From assembly GCA_016617855.1 (NCBI GenBank), contig JAECUM010009279.1, positions 1 through 64,000 on the forward strand: DNA of 64,000 nt, read 5' to 3'. The notes under the pieces are model-generated. The model did no database searches. It worked only from the letters and a program-made list of their open reading frames with translations, and was not told where the DNA came from. Below are positions 20,205-29,348 of the stretch, piece by piece (positions within the stretch are counted from its first letter, which is position 1; every line of letters begins with the position of its first letter). A program made the translations under genes and the position numbers. The stretch comes from Megalonaias nervosa. Taxonomy: Eukaryota > Mollusca > Bivalvia > Unionida > Unionidae.

Positions 20205-23200
20205 CTAATTTTTTATTGATATGATATTGTTAGTGATTTCTTCAGTTATTACGTAATCTACAATAACTCTACGCAGTTGCGATATTCTCCTGACTCGAGA
20301 TACGGCGAGATAGACTAAATTCGACCATTCAATACGATCATCTACAATCCAGATTTTAGTATCAGTTATAGTTAATCCCTGCGACGAGTGAATCGTTATA
20401 GCGTATCCTAACGTCCATGGCGATGTATCCATATTCAACGCGTTCTCAACGACATCAACAACAACCAACACGATATTATTCAAGACAAGATTCTGTACCC
20501 TCGGTGGAACCAAGGTACCTGGTATTTCAACATCAATATTCTGTCGTCGAGTATCTGAGGGGCGATAACATAATGGTACAGGTAGATCTGAAAACTTTTC
20601 TTTATGTAACGTAAATAATTTATCCTGTAGTTCATCACGAACTATCTTTCTACTCGCGACTATTAAATCAGCGGGATTCCATAAAGTCCAAAATTCATTC
20701 ATAGAAGTCTCTGGAATTACTCCTCGCATTATCTCACATTGTACTCTGTCTGGCTGAAGTCTGATTAACTTTTTAAATTCCTTCAGCGGTTCATCAATAG
20801 CTCTATGGTCATCATTTATTTCTTCATAATAATTTACGTTATTCTTCAGCCATTCATGTGGAGACTCTCCAACAAAGGGTGGTGGTTGACCATTATCGCC
20901 GCACATAATCACAGCAGTATTCTTTAGTAACAACCAATCAAGAAATGTTTTTAGTGTTTCTAACGACACCGTGCATATCTCGTCCCAAATGACAATTTTA
21001 GGTATATATTTCTCACCCATTCGTTCAGGAGTCCATATGTCTCCACACCATCTAAAGAAACTGTGATAAGTACACGATTTTACTCCTCGCTCTTTTATCT
21101 CTCTGGCGAGTTTGTGCGTCGGTGTTAAAACAATCATATCTGATGTATTATTTATAAATAAATTAATTACACGAGTTGTTTTACATGAACCACCACACCC
21201 ATTAAGATAAACGGTTTTATATCTAGATACAGGATCATACACAGATGGTGCAGATGACTTTAATATTTGATTATTATTTCTATAATATGTCTCCACAATT
21301 TCAACATCTGCAGATTCAGAATAACTAAGTATATTTTCTTGTTTTATTCTCCATGATCCCCATTCACCATTACCGAGTTTTAATAAATCTGTATATTTTT
21401 TATTTATGTAGAACGAATCCGTGGCGACTCTGACAGCATCACAAGGAAATTTATTTATCATAGACAGTAGATTTATAGAAACATATGTCAACATAGATGA
21501 TCTTAAATGAGTAAATTGTGGTGAGTCACCATCAAGATAACTCACAATTGTACCTAGTTTGGTTCCGTCTGACAAATAAGCATTACTCCGATTTATAAAT
21601 GTATTTTTTCCGTTGTATCAGCTATTATAAAATCGAGTTCAGCATCGTCCATAATCAATCTTGTACAGTGTCTTTTATGATCATAGGCTCCTCCTTGAGT
21701 AAATTTACCAATTATCTTTCTACCAAGATCTTTTGCAAGTTTTTCATCATGCTCGTCTCTGCATTTACGTATATTATTAGTAATTTTAATAATATCATCT
21801 TCATTAAGATTAGGAAATTCTTTCCTGGCATCATCAATATTAAATCTATTTGGTTCTGGTAACCAAACTTGCTTCTGTGGACTATACGATATAATCGCCT
21901 CACTCACCTGTAAAGATATTAAAATTCCAACATCAAGCATATATCGCAATAGTACTATTGGAACCCAATATTTTTCTGAAAAATGTCTTCCAAACCAAGC
22001 ATAAGTAATCGGATGGAGATTTCCTGCAAATTCGAATGATTCTACATGAGCAAATCCGGTTAAGTCAAAATCTGGTAAATGTCCGTTTATCGCAACCCTG
22101 GTCATCTCGTGTGATGGATGTCCGAATCACTTAAAGTATTCAGAACATTCTCCGTATCCAAGAAAACTTCCAGGATAACACGCTACCATATCAACAGATA
22201 TAACGTCATTACACTTATATTTAGTATTCCATAATCCTCCGTGTCCATATTCTACGCAGCTTTTATGAATATCTTCAAGAAATTCCGATCGTGTTGGTTT
22301 CCATAAATTTTTCTCCTGAGCGAAATGAGCCGCTACAATGGAACTGTAAAACAATTATTTAATAATAGTCTAACTTTGACATCGTCTGAAGTATATTTCA
22401 GCGCAAGATTTTCCATTTCTACATTAAGAGATTCTGTACGGTAAATATCACCATTAGGCCGTACAAACTGATCGTAATGATCATATTCTGAACTTTGAAA
22501 TAACCAAACGGATACAGGGTCACTTTTGCTGATATTTTTGATAAAATCAAATATATATCCATCATAAAATTTAACCGTTCTATCTCGTGGAAATATTGTT
22601 ACTGCTGAGGTCCATGCGTGCGAATTATGATCAATAATATCTATCGGAGCTCCTCTTGATTTATATTTCGATTTATATAAAATCTCTCCTGTCAGCGTTT
22701 TTACTGTTATTGGGAATTTTAATTTCTTTTCTAGCTCAGCGACATCTTTGATAGACGCTCCAGTATCTTTAACGGACTCTGCCCATTTGTTTATTTTGTT
22801 ACGTCTTAAATCAGTTAAACCATTACCACGTATCGCGTTTGTAAAGTGTTCTGTAACTCGTTCAGCTACACAGTTTATTCTTGATATTTTCATCGGTTTG
22901 AGATCCGCAACATTAGGTTTATCATTCAGCGGAAATATTCCATATACAACTGCAGTTGCTGGATAACTTTGTATATAGTAAGGTTTGTCAACACCGGTTA
23001 GTATTCCGGGTTTAGATTTATTATTTAAGAAAACAATATTACCCCCGGACTGCACACGGACTGGATCACGCTTGTCACGAATAATCCAAATATCTTCTTC
23101 TGTATTTACAATAAATTTTATTAAAATAAAATATTTTTGATTATCAAGGTGATTAATAATTACTTTTCCCCGTTTGTCATTCATCATATTAGTAACATTT

Positions 23201-23391
23201 CCAACTCTGATTGTTGACCATACATGAGCAGCGCCATCGTCACGAAATTCCTTTTTTGCTTCACGAATACGTTCGGTTACATCCTCATCCGTTAATGCCA
23301 GATCTTGCTTCGAAGTACTAAATTTATATTCTGATAGTCTGTCAAGATCGAATCTAGCAGTGGAAGGTTCAATAACGGATAATTCCTCCAT
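20205..23391 (-). pseudogene. Family-B DNA polymerase fused to SF1 helicase, three breaks
   Basis: One roughly 1060-codon gene read in four pieces. The N-terminal piece (23391 to 22333) shows no obvious exonuclease motif; residues about 225-260 (ITVKTLTGEILY then DIIDHNSHAW) recall a domain preceding some viral polymerases (weak). Polymerase motif A-like DMVACYPGSF lies at about 22180, and motif C-like VRVATDSFYI at about 21420, where the usual DTDS reads ATDS. The same frame continues into an SF1 (Pif1/RecD-like) helicase: NGCGGSCKTT (Walker A), VIWDEI (Walker B), CGDNGQPPP (motif III), and YAITIHSSQG with LAVSRVRR (motifs V-VI). Breaks: frameshift at about 22345-22354, TGA at 22127-22129, frameshift at the A6 run 21604-21609. 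In Walker A the last glycine of GGxGKT is cysteine (codon 21183-21185). It replicates the element; the fusion is unusual for Polintons. Confidence 0.85.
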
Positions 23392-23425
23392 ATAATTAAA
23401 ACAAATATTTAAATTAAAATTTTAG

Positions 23426-23438
23426 TATATATATAATG
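23426..23438 (+). promoter_or_regulatory. (TA)5-ATG start motif
   Basis: TATATATATAATG: five TA units directly joined to the start codon. The same 13 bases occur at two other gene starts of this element (23755 and, on the minus strand, 24746-24734). It is likely a core promoter placed on the start codon or a leader signal; function inferred. Confidence 0.5.
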
Positions 23439-23672
23439 CTTGAAACACAAAACAAATGTGCTTGGCTCAAAATTGGATATACTTCTACTTGTAATAAATC
23501 GTGTGTGAACAAATACTGCGGAAATCATGCACAAAGTATCAAAAATGGAAGTACAGGACCAATACCGTGTATTCAGTGTGGTGTTGGAGTCAGAGGAAAA
23601 ACTCAATTGTGTCTAAAATGTGGCGGAAAAAAATACAGAGAATTAAAACGATATTATGACAAAAAAAAATAA
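23436..23672 (+). CDS. Small zinc-finger protein
   Basis: A 78-residue basic protein. The first half has C-x(10)-C-x3-C-x4-C-x2-H spacing (CNKSCVNKYCGNH, residues 19-31), and the second half two CxxC knuckles (IPCIQCG and LCLKCGGKKY). The pattern fits two small zinc-binding modules, probably nucleic-acid binding; no specific function is known to me. The frame ends at a 9-base A run (TAA 23670-23672). In an adjacent frame the sequence stays open to TAA 23749-23751 for about 30 more codons, so an A-run length error may have shortened it. The start is preceded by the (TA)5 motif. It lies 44 bp from the divergent polymerase start. Confidence 0.7.
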   Translation: MLETQNKCAWLKIGYTSTCNKSCVNKYCGNHAQSIKNGSTGPIPCIQCGVGVRGKTQLCLKCGGKKYRELKRYYDKKK

Positions 23673-23754
23673 TACATTATCAGGTAAATCTCCTATAAAA
23701 ACCGTAGAAGATTATCTGGTTAGATTTCAGAATAATGATTTAAACAAATAATAT

Positions 23755-23767
23755 TATATATATAATG
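23755..23767 (+). promoter_or_regulatory. (TA)5-ATG start motif
   Basis: Second identical copy of the 13-bp start motif, at the HNH gene. Confidence 0.5.
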
Positions 23768-24268
23768 GAGCAAAACGAATTTGTGGCGCATCCAATCCTT
23801 ACCAATTATGAAGCATCGCGAGAAGGTGTGATTAGAAACTGTCGATTAAAAAAACCAGTAGGTAATCTTAATAAATTTGGTTATTTTGTATTCAATACTA
23901 GTGGAAATAAACATTATTTATCAAGTAGATTCATCTTTGAATGTTTTCATGGAGTAGTTGAAAATGGACTTGTAGTTGATCATATTGATGGAGATCCCCA
24001 GAATAATCGGTTATCTAACCTGCAGGCTATTACACAAAGTCAGAATACTACACGTGGAAATGCTGGAAAATGTAAAAAGTTTGCAAGAAGATCTATTAAA
24101 TCTATAAATACAGAAACAAAACGGGAAATAACTTTCCCATCAATTAATGCAGCTGCAAAACATTTTAGCATACATCCACAATCAGTACAATTCGTCGCAA
24201 ATAAAACATACAAATCTGCATATTCAATAAAATATAATCAGCGGATAATATTTGAATATGTCGTATAA
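23765..24268 (+). CDS. HNH homing-type endonuclease (NUMOD4-HNH-NUMOD1)
   Basis: A 167-residue intact frame. The N-terminus has a NUMOD4-like block (LTNYEASREGVIRNC), the centre an HNH_3 nuclease with VVDHIDGDPQNNRLSNLQ (residues about 70-88; DH and NN are the expected metal and active-site residues), then AITQSQNTTRG. The C-terminus has a NUMOD1-like helix-turn-helix (FPSINAAAKHFSIHPQSVQF). Such proteins are common in large phages and large DNA viruses as free-standing or intron homing nucleases. In this element it could cut DNA for recombination or processing; that is inference. It is separated by 24 bp from the convergent gene at 24293. Confidence 0.88.
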   Translation: MEQNEFVAHPILTNYEASREGVIRNCRLKKPVGNLNKFGYFVFNTSGNKHYLSSRFIFECFHGVVENGLVVDHIDGDPQNNRLSNLQAITQSQNTTRGNAGKCKKFARRSIKSINTETKREITFPSINAAAKHFSIHPQSVQFVANKTYKSAYSIKYNQRIIFEYVV

Positions 24269-24292
24269 CTATTTCGTAACAGTTCGACTCTG

Positions 24293-24736
24293 TCAATTTT
24301 GCCAAGGCTTTTGTTTAGCCATAATTACAGTCAAGGGTCCACCTTCACCGTCGCTGCTCTCAGCGTCATTATCATTTTTGACAGAATCAGATAACATAAT
24401 CTTTCTTAATTGCATTACACGATTATCCACGATCTTTTTTCTTTCGTACTCGTGAGACAGTTCGGATTTAATATTTTCGATCGAACGTGCAAGAGGTGCA
24501 AATAGCTTTACCTGATTGTCGTTTACCATAGCTAGTAATTCAAGCATAGATTGATAAATTAATTTTATAAATCTGTAGTTTGAAGGTAGTGTATATTTAT
24601 TATCAAATTTTCTCTGTTGCAGTGATTCAAAATCGCACATAATTTTCTGAGGGTCGAGGTTATCAGATATTTTTATTCCGTTATGTTTTAGTTTTTTAAT
24701 AGCAGAAATAATATCATTAATGTTTTCTTGGTTCAT
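24293..24736 (-). CDS. Polinton protein of unknown function, 147 aa
   Basis: An intact frame starting at ATG 24736, directly after a (TA)5 run on the minus strand; an upstream in-frame GTG/ATG extension would translate the promoter-like TA run and is rejected. The protein is helical and charged, with Leu/Ile spacing suggesting coiled-coil (residues 1-30 and 70-105), an acidic patch (DNDAESSDGEGG, near 130) and a basic tail. No domain is recognised. By position it ends the replication module, next to the central non-coding region. Confidence 0.65.
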   Translation of the reverse strand: MNQENINDIISAIKKLKHNGIKISDNLDPQKIMCDFESLQQRKFDNKYTLPSNYRFIKLIYQSMLELLAMVNDNQVKLFAPLARSIENIKSELSHEYERKKIVDNRVMQLRKIMLSDSVKNDNDAESSDGEGGPLTVIMAKQKPWQN

Positions 24737-24746
24737 TATATATATA
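24734..24746 (-). promoter_or_regulatory. (TA)5-ATG start motif
   Basis: Third identical copy of the 13-bp start motif, on the minus strand. Confidence 0.5.
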
Positions 24747-24814
24747 TTTATATATTTAATATAAAAAAAAATATTAGCTCCCATGACTTTTTTTTGTCAG
24801 GGAGCTGTTTTGTG

Positions 24815-25127
24815 TGTGATATATGGTTATATACAATGAAGATAATGGTTATATACAATGAAGGTGATATATGGTTATATACAATGATGATAATGGTTAT
24901 ATACAATGAAGATAATGGTTATATACAATGAAGATGATATATGGTTATATACAATGATGATGATGGCTATATACAATGATGATGGTGGTTATATACAATG
25001 AAAATTATGATTATATACAATGATGATGATGGTTATATACAATGAAAATTATGATTATATACAATGATGATAATGGTTATATACAATGAAGATGATTATG
25101 ATTATATACAATGATGATTGTATGGTT
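24815..25127. repeat. Tandem repeat array at the centre of the Polinton
   Basis: About a dozen variable-spacing copies of GGTTATATACAATGA followed by AGATAAT, ATGATGAT or GGTGATAT spacers. The array lies between the replication module on the left and the virion module on the right. It is non-coding. It may be a transcriptional enhancer or a replication or packaging element, but the sequence does not decide. Confidence 0.9.
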
Positions 25128-25843
25128 ATGAAATATATACAAATGGTGATGACGAGGGAATCTTGTCTACGTCCAACAGATTTTGTACACTCTCCCCCCA
25201 TACAAAACCCGGGGAGTGTAAAAGGTACACCCCTCAAGGGTGTATGATAGGAGAGTGTATTTTGTCTGTTGTGGATTTCGAGGAAATGCTCCGGGTTCCC
25301 CCAATTAAATAGCATCAGTCGCCAAATGCAAGATAATATCTTTAGCATTTTTGGAGACTCGAACACGCGAGAGTCTGTAGAGCTTCGATCTACGTCCAAC
25401 CGTCTTACCATTTCGGCCATCGTTCTCTTATCAATAATACAGTTAAATTTAAGTAATATATAAAATATTTGCGCTGCTGCTTCACTAACAGCGATGCTTA
25501 CAGAAAACAGATAGATCACTAAATAATTAACGAAAAAACGATTGTCGTAGGGACTGAAACTTCACATTTTTGTGTAAAATGGAATTTTATATTTCTAGTT
25601 TCCAAAAAATATATATAATTCTGTATAACACTGAGTCTATGCGTAAAGCCGTAACAGCGGATATTGATTTAGTCATATAGCGGTTCTTAAAATAACTTTA
25701 CGCACAGCCGTTATATGGAATAATCAATATGCAGCCACTGCCTTCTAGATAATAGATTTCGATTATGCACGGATTTTATGTAAACAAAAGAATATAATAT
25801 TATAGACATCTGGATATTTTTTTTTTGTTATAATAAAAACGTA
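25128..25843. other. Central non-coding region of the Polinton with stem-loops
   Basis: About 700 bp without a credible ORF. Around 25166-25276 is a long imperfect stem: CAACAGA then TACACTCTCC pairs with GGAGAGTGTA then CTGTTG. Inside it sits a perfect small hairpin, TACACCC-CTCAA-GGGTGTA (25229-25247). A second inverted repeat pairs TGCGTAAAG (about 25638) with CTTTACGCA (about 25697). A tRNA-like segment is listed separately. Confidence 0.7.
25350..25428 (-). other. tRNA-like sequence (A/B-box bearing), probably not a functional tRNA
   Basis: On the minus strand ATGGCCGAAATGGTAAGACG matches the pol III A box. A perfect 5-bp anticodon-type stem (GTAGA/TCTAC) encloses a 7-base loop TCGAAGC whose middle reads GAA. 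Then follow a long variable region and GTGTTCGAGTC, a B-box match. I cannot form a proper acceptor stem or standard T stem, and position 33 is not T, so it may be a degenerate tRNA or a viral tRNA-like element. Confidence 0.4.
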
Positions 25844-27307
25844 TTATGAGCGTACATACAGGTTTATATTTAGTACTTCGTTTCTCGTGTCCAGAATTCT
25901 ATTATTTTGGTCTGTAAGTTTAAAGTGTATTCTTGATAATAACGGATTATGAACTCGCAGGTACACGGGATTAATTGGTTCTGATACAATTAACGAACCG
26001 GGAGGCACCAACGGGCTAAAACTGAATAATATGTACCCTTGCTGGGCCTGGCTAGACTTAGAAAGATCTACCTGATAGCTACCTTCAATAACATCACATA
26101 CCAGATTGACTGCAATTGTTGTTGTTATATTTACAATGCCTGGCGATATATGACGTCCGGCACCAAAGGGATTGTTATTGTGTTTTAGTATAATCGGTGG
26201 TGGGGCTATTTTTCTCCACGATTCAATTACTCCCGGATAATATTCTTCAATAAGATCATTTAATGATTTCTTCATTTCAGCGTTATTTAAATTTGGTATA
26301 ATGAGTGTTTGTAAATCTTTTTCTGTTATTTTATAATGATCAAGAAATACTTGTTTAGATTCTGGATTTGTGTAACTATTTCCATCGAGTTTAGTCGCAG
26401 TGTTTATAATACTTCGATTGACGATGTATAAATCGAATAAGACCCCATTTAAATGTTTTATTGACTCGATTATTTGCTGCTTTACATTTTCATTATAATG
26501 TTGTGATAAAGAAATAAGCAAATTTCTTAAATCATTAAACGTTTTATCGTATTCAGGTTTAAGAGTATCTAAAAAATGTTTAATAAATCCTACATCAACA
26601 GTATAGAAACTAATCTTTGTCTTGGTGTCTGTGTTAAGAATAAATAATGCTTTATTCAACTTGGGGATCCTTTTACCGTCAAAATCGGTAAAGTAATATC
26701 TATCGTCGTTTGGAAATCCAAATCTTGTATTACTCCATGGTTGTTTTCCTCGATATTCTGGATCTTTAATGAATTTTTCTTCACTCGTTTTAAATTCTTC
26801 TATTTTTGGTTCTGAAACTCCATTATAAACAGATGCGACTTCAGGCCATCCTAACACGGATCTAATCGAACTCTGATAAATATCTACGAGGTAATCAGGA
26901 GAATTTATTTCAATCACCGCTGATAATGTTGGTTCATGAACAGTGATTGCTATTTTAGATTCTTTCCCTGTAATAGATTTAATTCTGCGTTGGAACTCAT
27001 CATTAATCTGTTCTATTTGATAACTGCCCGTTGAAATTCCAACAACTTGCCAATCAGGTGTTCCATCTGGTTTATTTTTATTCGCAAATACCAGTGAATT
27101 ATTTGGTTGTTGTCCACCAAACGGTTTTGATCTAATATTAGGCCAACTATAATGAACTCGTAATTGCGCTAATGCTATTTTCCTTGCTGGAATTGCGGTT
27201 GGAAAATTAACGCTAAATTCAGGACTGGTTGAACTTAATGATATCATAGTAGTTTTTGACGGCGTTGTATTAGCTACGATCTGCTGAAGTAATTGCGACT
27301 CTGACAT
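25844..27307 (-). CDS. Capsid-associated protein, candidate penton/minor capsid protein
   Basis: An intact 487-residue frame starting at ATG 27307 after ATAATAATA. Features match a protein widespread in animal Polintons: an N-terminal beta-rich region with SLSSTSPEFSVNFPTAI, NNSLVF and STGSYQIEQINDEFQRRI, a helical middle (about residues 215-330), and a C-terminal block VYLRVHNPLLSRIHFKLTDQ with NRILDTRNEVLNINLY, a strand-rich end. I infer a minor capsid or penton-type role from conservation and location; the jelly-roll fold cannot be confirmed by eye. It is the last gene of the minus-strand virion cluster, 18 bp after the next gene. Confidence 0.7.
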   Translation of the reverse strand: MSESQLLQQIVANTTPSKTTMISLSSTSPEFSVNFPTAIPARKIALAQLRVHYSWPNIRSKPFGGQQPNNSLVFANKNKPDGTPDWQVVGISTGSYQIEQINDEFQRRIKSITGKESKIAITVHEPTLSAVIEINSPDYLVDIYQSSIRSVLGWPEVASVYNGVSEPKIEEFKTSEEKFIKDPEYRGKQPWSNTRFGFPNDDRYYFTDFDGKRIPKLNKALFILNTDTKTKISFYTVDVGFIKHFLDTLKPEYDKTFNDLRNLLISLSQHYNENVKQQIIESIKHLNGVLFDLYIVNRSIINTATKLDGNSYTNPESKQVFLDHYKITEKDLQTLIIPNLNNAEMKKSLNDLIEEYYPGVIESWRKIAPPPIILKHNNNPFGAGRHISPGIVNITTTIAVNLVCDVIEGSYQVDLSKSSQAQQGYILFSFSPLVPPGSLIVSEPINPVYLRVHNPLLSRIHFKLTDQNNRILDTRNEVLNINLYVRS

Positions 27308-27325
27308 TATTATTATCGTTATTAT

Positions 27326-27811
27326 TTAATTCTCCATCTTTCCGTTATTGTCACTAGCGATTATGAATGCTTCATCGTAGGTTTTCGTTATCGTTACAAA
27401 CTCCTCATCGGATATTTTACCATCACTGAGATACGCTGAAATATACGAGCATAATTTAGTGTATGCGGCTGTTCCTGTGTGCAATTTCATTATATACTCA
27501 TTTAGTTTATCATTTGTACATGTAGATATTTTCTTAGCGATAATACTGAAAATATCTGCACATGTTGTTGCCGTTGAAACTATAATTGTTACAACTGCAG
27601 GCGCTGTCATCGTTATTGTTGATAGTAATAATCCAGTTCCAGCAATAACAGCAGAAACCGAGTATACCATTATATCAATAACAACCATACGTCGACGATA
27701 TTTTTTTACCTTTATCGTGTAATCGTCGATGATATTTTTTAGTTTGGTTTGACACTCACATACTTGAGCGTATCTGTGACGTTGAACATCGATAAATGAC
27801 TCTTGATTCAT
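27326..27811 (-). CDS. Two-helix membrane protein of the virion module
   Basis: An intact 161-residue frame. A basic segment (KVKKYRRR, residues 34-41) is followed by two hydrophobic stretches, about 43-66 (IDIMVYSVSAVIAGTGLLL) and 69-92 (APAVVTIIVSTATTC), forming a likely transmembrane hairpin. Flanking parts are amphipathic and soluble. The gene lies 9 bp from the fibre-like gene. A decayed copy of the same gene pair seems to exist at 57.7-59.0 kb. Plausibly a membrane-active virion protein; function unknown. Confidence 0.7.
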   Translation of the reverse strand: MNQESFIDVQRHRYAQVCECQTKLKNIIDDYTIKVKKYRRRMVVIDIMVYSVSAVIAGTGLLLSTITMTAPAVVTIIVSTATTCADIFSIIAKKISTCTNDKLNEYIMKLHTGTAAYTKLCSYISAYLSDGKISDEEFVTITKTYDEAFIIASDNNGKMEN

Positions 27812-27820
27812 TATACTTAT

Positions 27821-28921
27821 CTAGGTAACTAATTGAGGAGTTTCAGCTACAAATTCAATACACCACCAATAATCTGCTGTGGTTAACTTTTTATCATCCG
27901 CTATCAGCATAAACGTTTCCTCGACATCTTTATTTAATATTATGGATACAGTTCCAGAAAAACTATCGGTTGAATGACGCCATGTAAATGTGGTAAATAC
28001 AGTAAATTTTTCAGCACAAAATATAGATAATCTATATACACCAGTGACTTCTGCGGTATGTTTAAGGGTGTTATTTTCCGGTGTCCATGTTGCTTTTCCT
28101 GATGCGACTGTGTACACGATATTGTTAGCTCGTCCGTGAGGAATTTTAACGAGATTAGTTTTTTGAATAATATTAGGAATGCCACTAATGATATCTTTGA
28201 GTCTTGTGTTAATGTCAGCGAGATTAATAATAACATTTGGTGGATTTCCAAAAAATTCATTAATATTTCTGTTTACATTTCTACGAAAATTTAGAAATGT
28301 TTGTATGTGATTATTATATTCAGTTCTAAATGCAGCAATTCCATCATTGATTGTCGTTAACGAAGTCGTTATTGGAATTTCCCTATCATCGACATATTTT
28401 TTCGTTGCAGCGTCGAAATCTGTTTCTGGTGTTCTGAGATTATTAATACCATTATTATTCATGTCGAGAAATGCACGCATTATACCACCGCGCACTGACA
28501 CGTATTTGGATTCTTGATCATCGACGTATTTTTTTGTTGCTGCGTCTGTATCTGCGATTGGATCTCCAAGATGTGTAATTTTTCTTCCTGACATAATAAT
28601 GTCACCGGTAAATACATCACCAGTTTTCTTAACATAATCGTTAACCGATTTACCGGAATCCTGTATTTTACCCTGATCAGTAAAAGTAACGATATTATTA
28701 ACAACCGCGTTTGGAATTCGTATAAGTACATCTGGTAGTTGTATGTTACTCGTTTTTAATCGTCCTTGTTTGTCCTGAAAAACGACGACTTCATTTTGAT
28801 CCACACTTGTGATATTTAATAAATCATCGATTTCATTTCTGAGCTGATCAAGAGTTGCATATTTAGATAAATCGATCTTCTCCTCTATCTTGCGAGTAGA
28901 TCTTCCATAAATATCTACCAT
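27821..28921 (-). CDS. Tail-fibre-like attachment protein
   Basis: An intact 366-residue frame, start after AAATATA-ATG. It has phage tail-fibre repeats: KKTGDVFTGDIIMSGRKITH then DTDAATKKYVDD, and a second copy with MNNNGINNLRTPE and DAATKKYVDD (residues about 93-185). A helical region (185-265) and a C-terminal beta-rich domain (about 275-366) follow, possibly a trimeric knob. The N-terminus (LSKYATLDQLRNEIDDLL, EVVVFQDKQGRL) may anchor it to the particle. Such repeats occur in phage fibres and some Polinton-like viruses; here it is probably the receptor-binding spike (inference). Confidence 0.8.
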   Translation of the reverse strand: MVDIYGRSTRKIEEKIDLSKYATLDQLRNEIDDLLNITSVDQNEVVVFQDKQGRLKTSNIQLPDVLIRIPNAVVNNIVTFTDQGKIQDSGKSVNDYVKKTGDVFTGDIIMSGRKITHLGDPIADTDAATKKYVDDQESKYVSVRGGIMRAFLDMNNNGINNLRTPETDFDAATKKYVDDREIPITTSLTTINDGIAAFRTEYNNHIQTFLNFRRNVNRNINEFFGNPPNVIINLADINTRLKDIISGIPNIIQKTNLVKIPHGRANNIVYTVASGKATWTPENNTLKHTAEVTGVYRLSIFCAEKFTVFTTFTWRHSTDSFSGTVSIILNKDVEETFMLIADDKKLTTADYWWCIEFVAETPQLVT

Positions 28922-28947
28922 TATATTTACTGATATCTGTTTAAGTG

Positions 28948-29340
28948 TTATGACGTAGTAGTGAACGCGTGCACGACTTTATGAGGCGGTGCTGTTGATT
29001 TTGATATAGCATCAAGCACAGCGAGGGTTTCACGACCGCATATTGGAGGATCAGTTATTTTTTGTGTTGGTAGCGTTGAATACCAGATTGGAATATCACC
29101 GGTAACGTACTTTAAAAATTCTTTTGGTGGTGCTAATCCATACGAATCGAAATAAATAATTCCACGTGGATCAATTGCATATCCTACCCAGTGCGTGCCT
29201 GGTCCAGAGTTTTTATCGAGATTAATGATACCGGTTTCAATATTGTTTGGTTTTTTTGGTAATTGATCGCGCATAAAAACACCTCTGAAATTTTTTATTT
29301 TTAATTGCTTAGCAGCATTAAGTAAATCAAAATTGGACAT
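28948..29340 (-). CDS. Adenovirus-type (Ulp1-like) cysteine maturation protease
   Basis: The start ATG is at 29340; the longer frame to 29391 overlaps the upstream gene and is not used. The 130-residue product has the adenain order H-D-Q-C: GTHWVGYAID (His), IYFDSYG (Asp), STLPTQ (Gln) and PPICGRETL (Cys of CG). This protease processes capsid and core proteins during particle maturation in adenoviruses and adintoviruses. It sits next to the pX/pVI-like gene, 8 bp away, where adenain substrates would be expected. Intact; size is close to the minimum for the family. The CGRET context replaces the more usual CGxFC. Confidence 0.88.
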   Translation of the reverse strand: MSNFDLLNAAKQLKIKNFRGVFMRDQLPKKPNNIETGIINLDKNSGPGTHWVGYAIDPRGIIYFDSYGLAPPKEFLKYVTGDIPIWYSTLPTQKITDPPICGRETLAVLDAISKSTAPPHKVVHAFTTTS

Positions 29341-29348
29341 GGGTGATA

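Noticed and set aside
25055..25519. 154-codon minus-strand ORF in the centre of the Polinton
   Set aside because: Runs through the hairpins, tRNA-like segment and tandem repeat; composition is not protein-like.
27459..27722. 87-codon plus-strand ORF inside the membrane-protein gene
   Set aside because: Shadow frame of the minus-strand gene; no motif.
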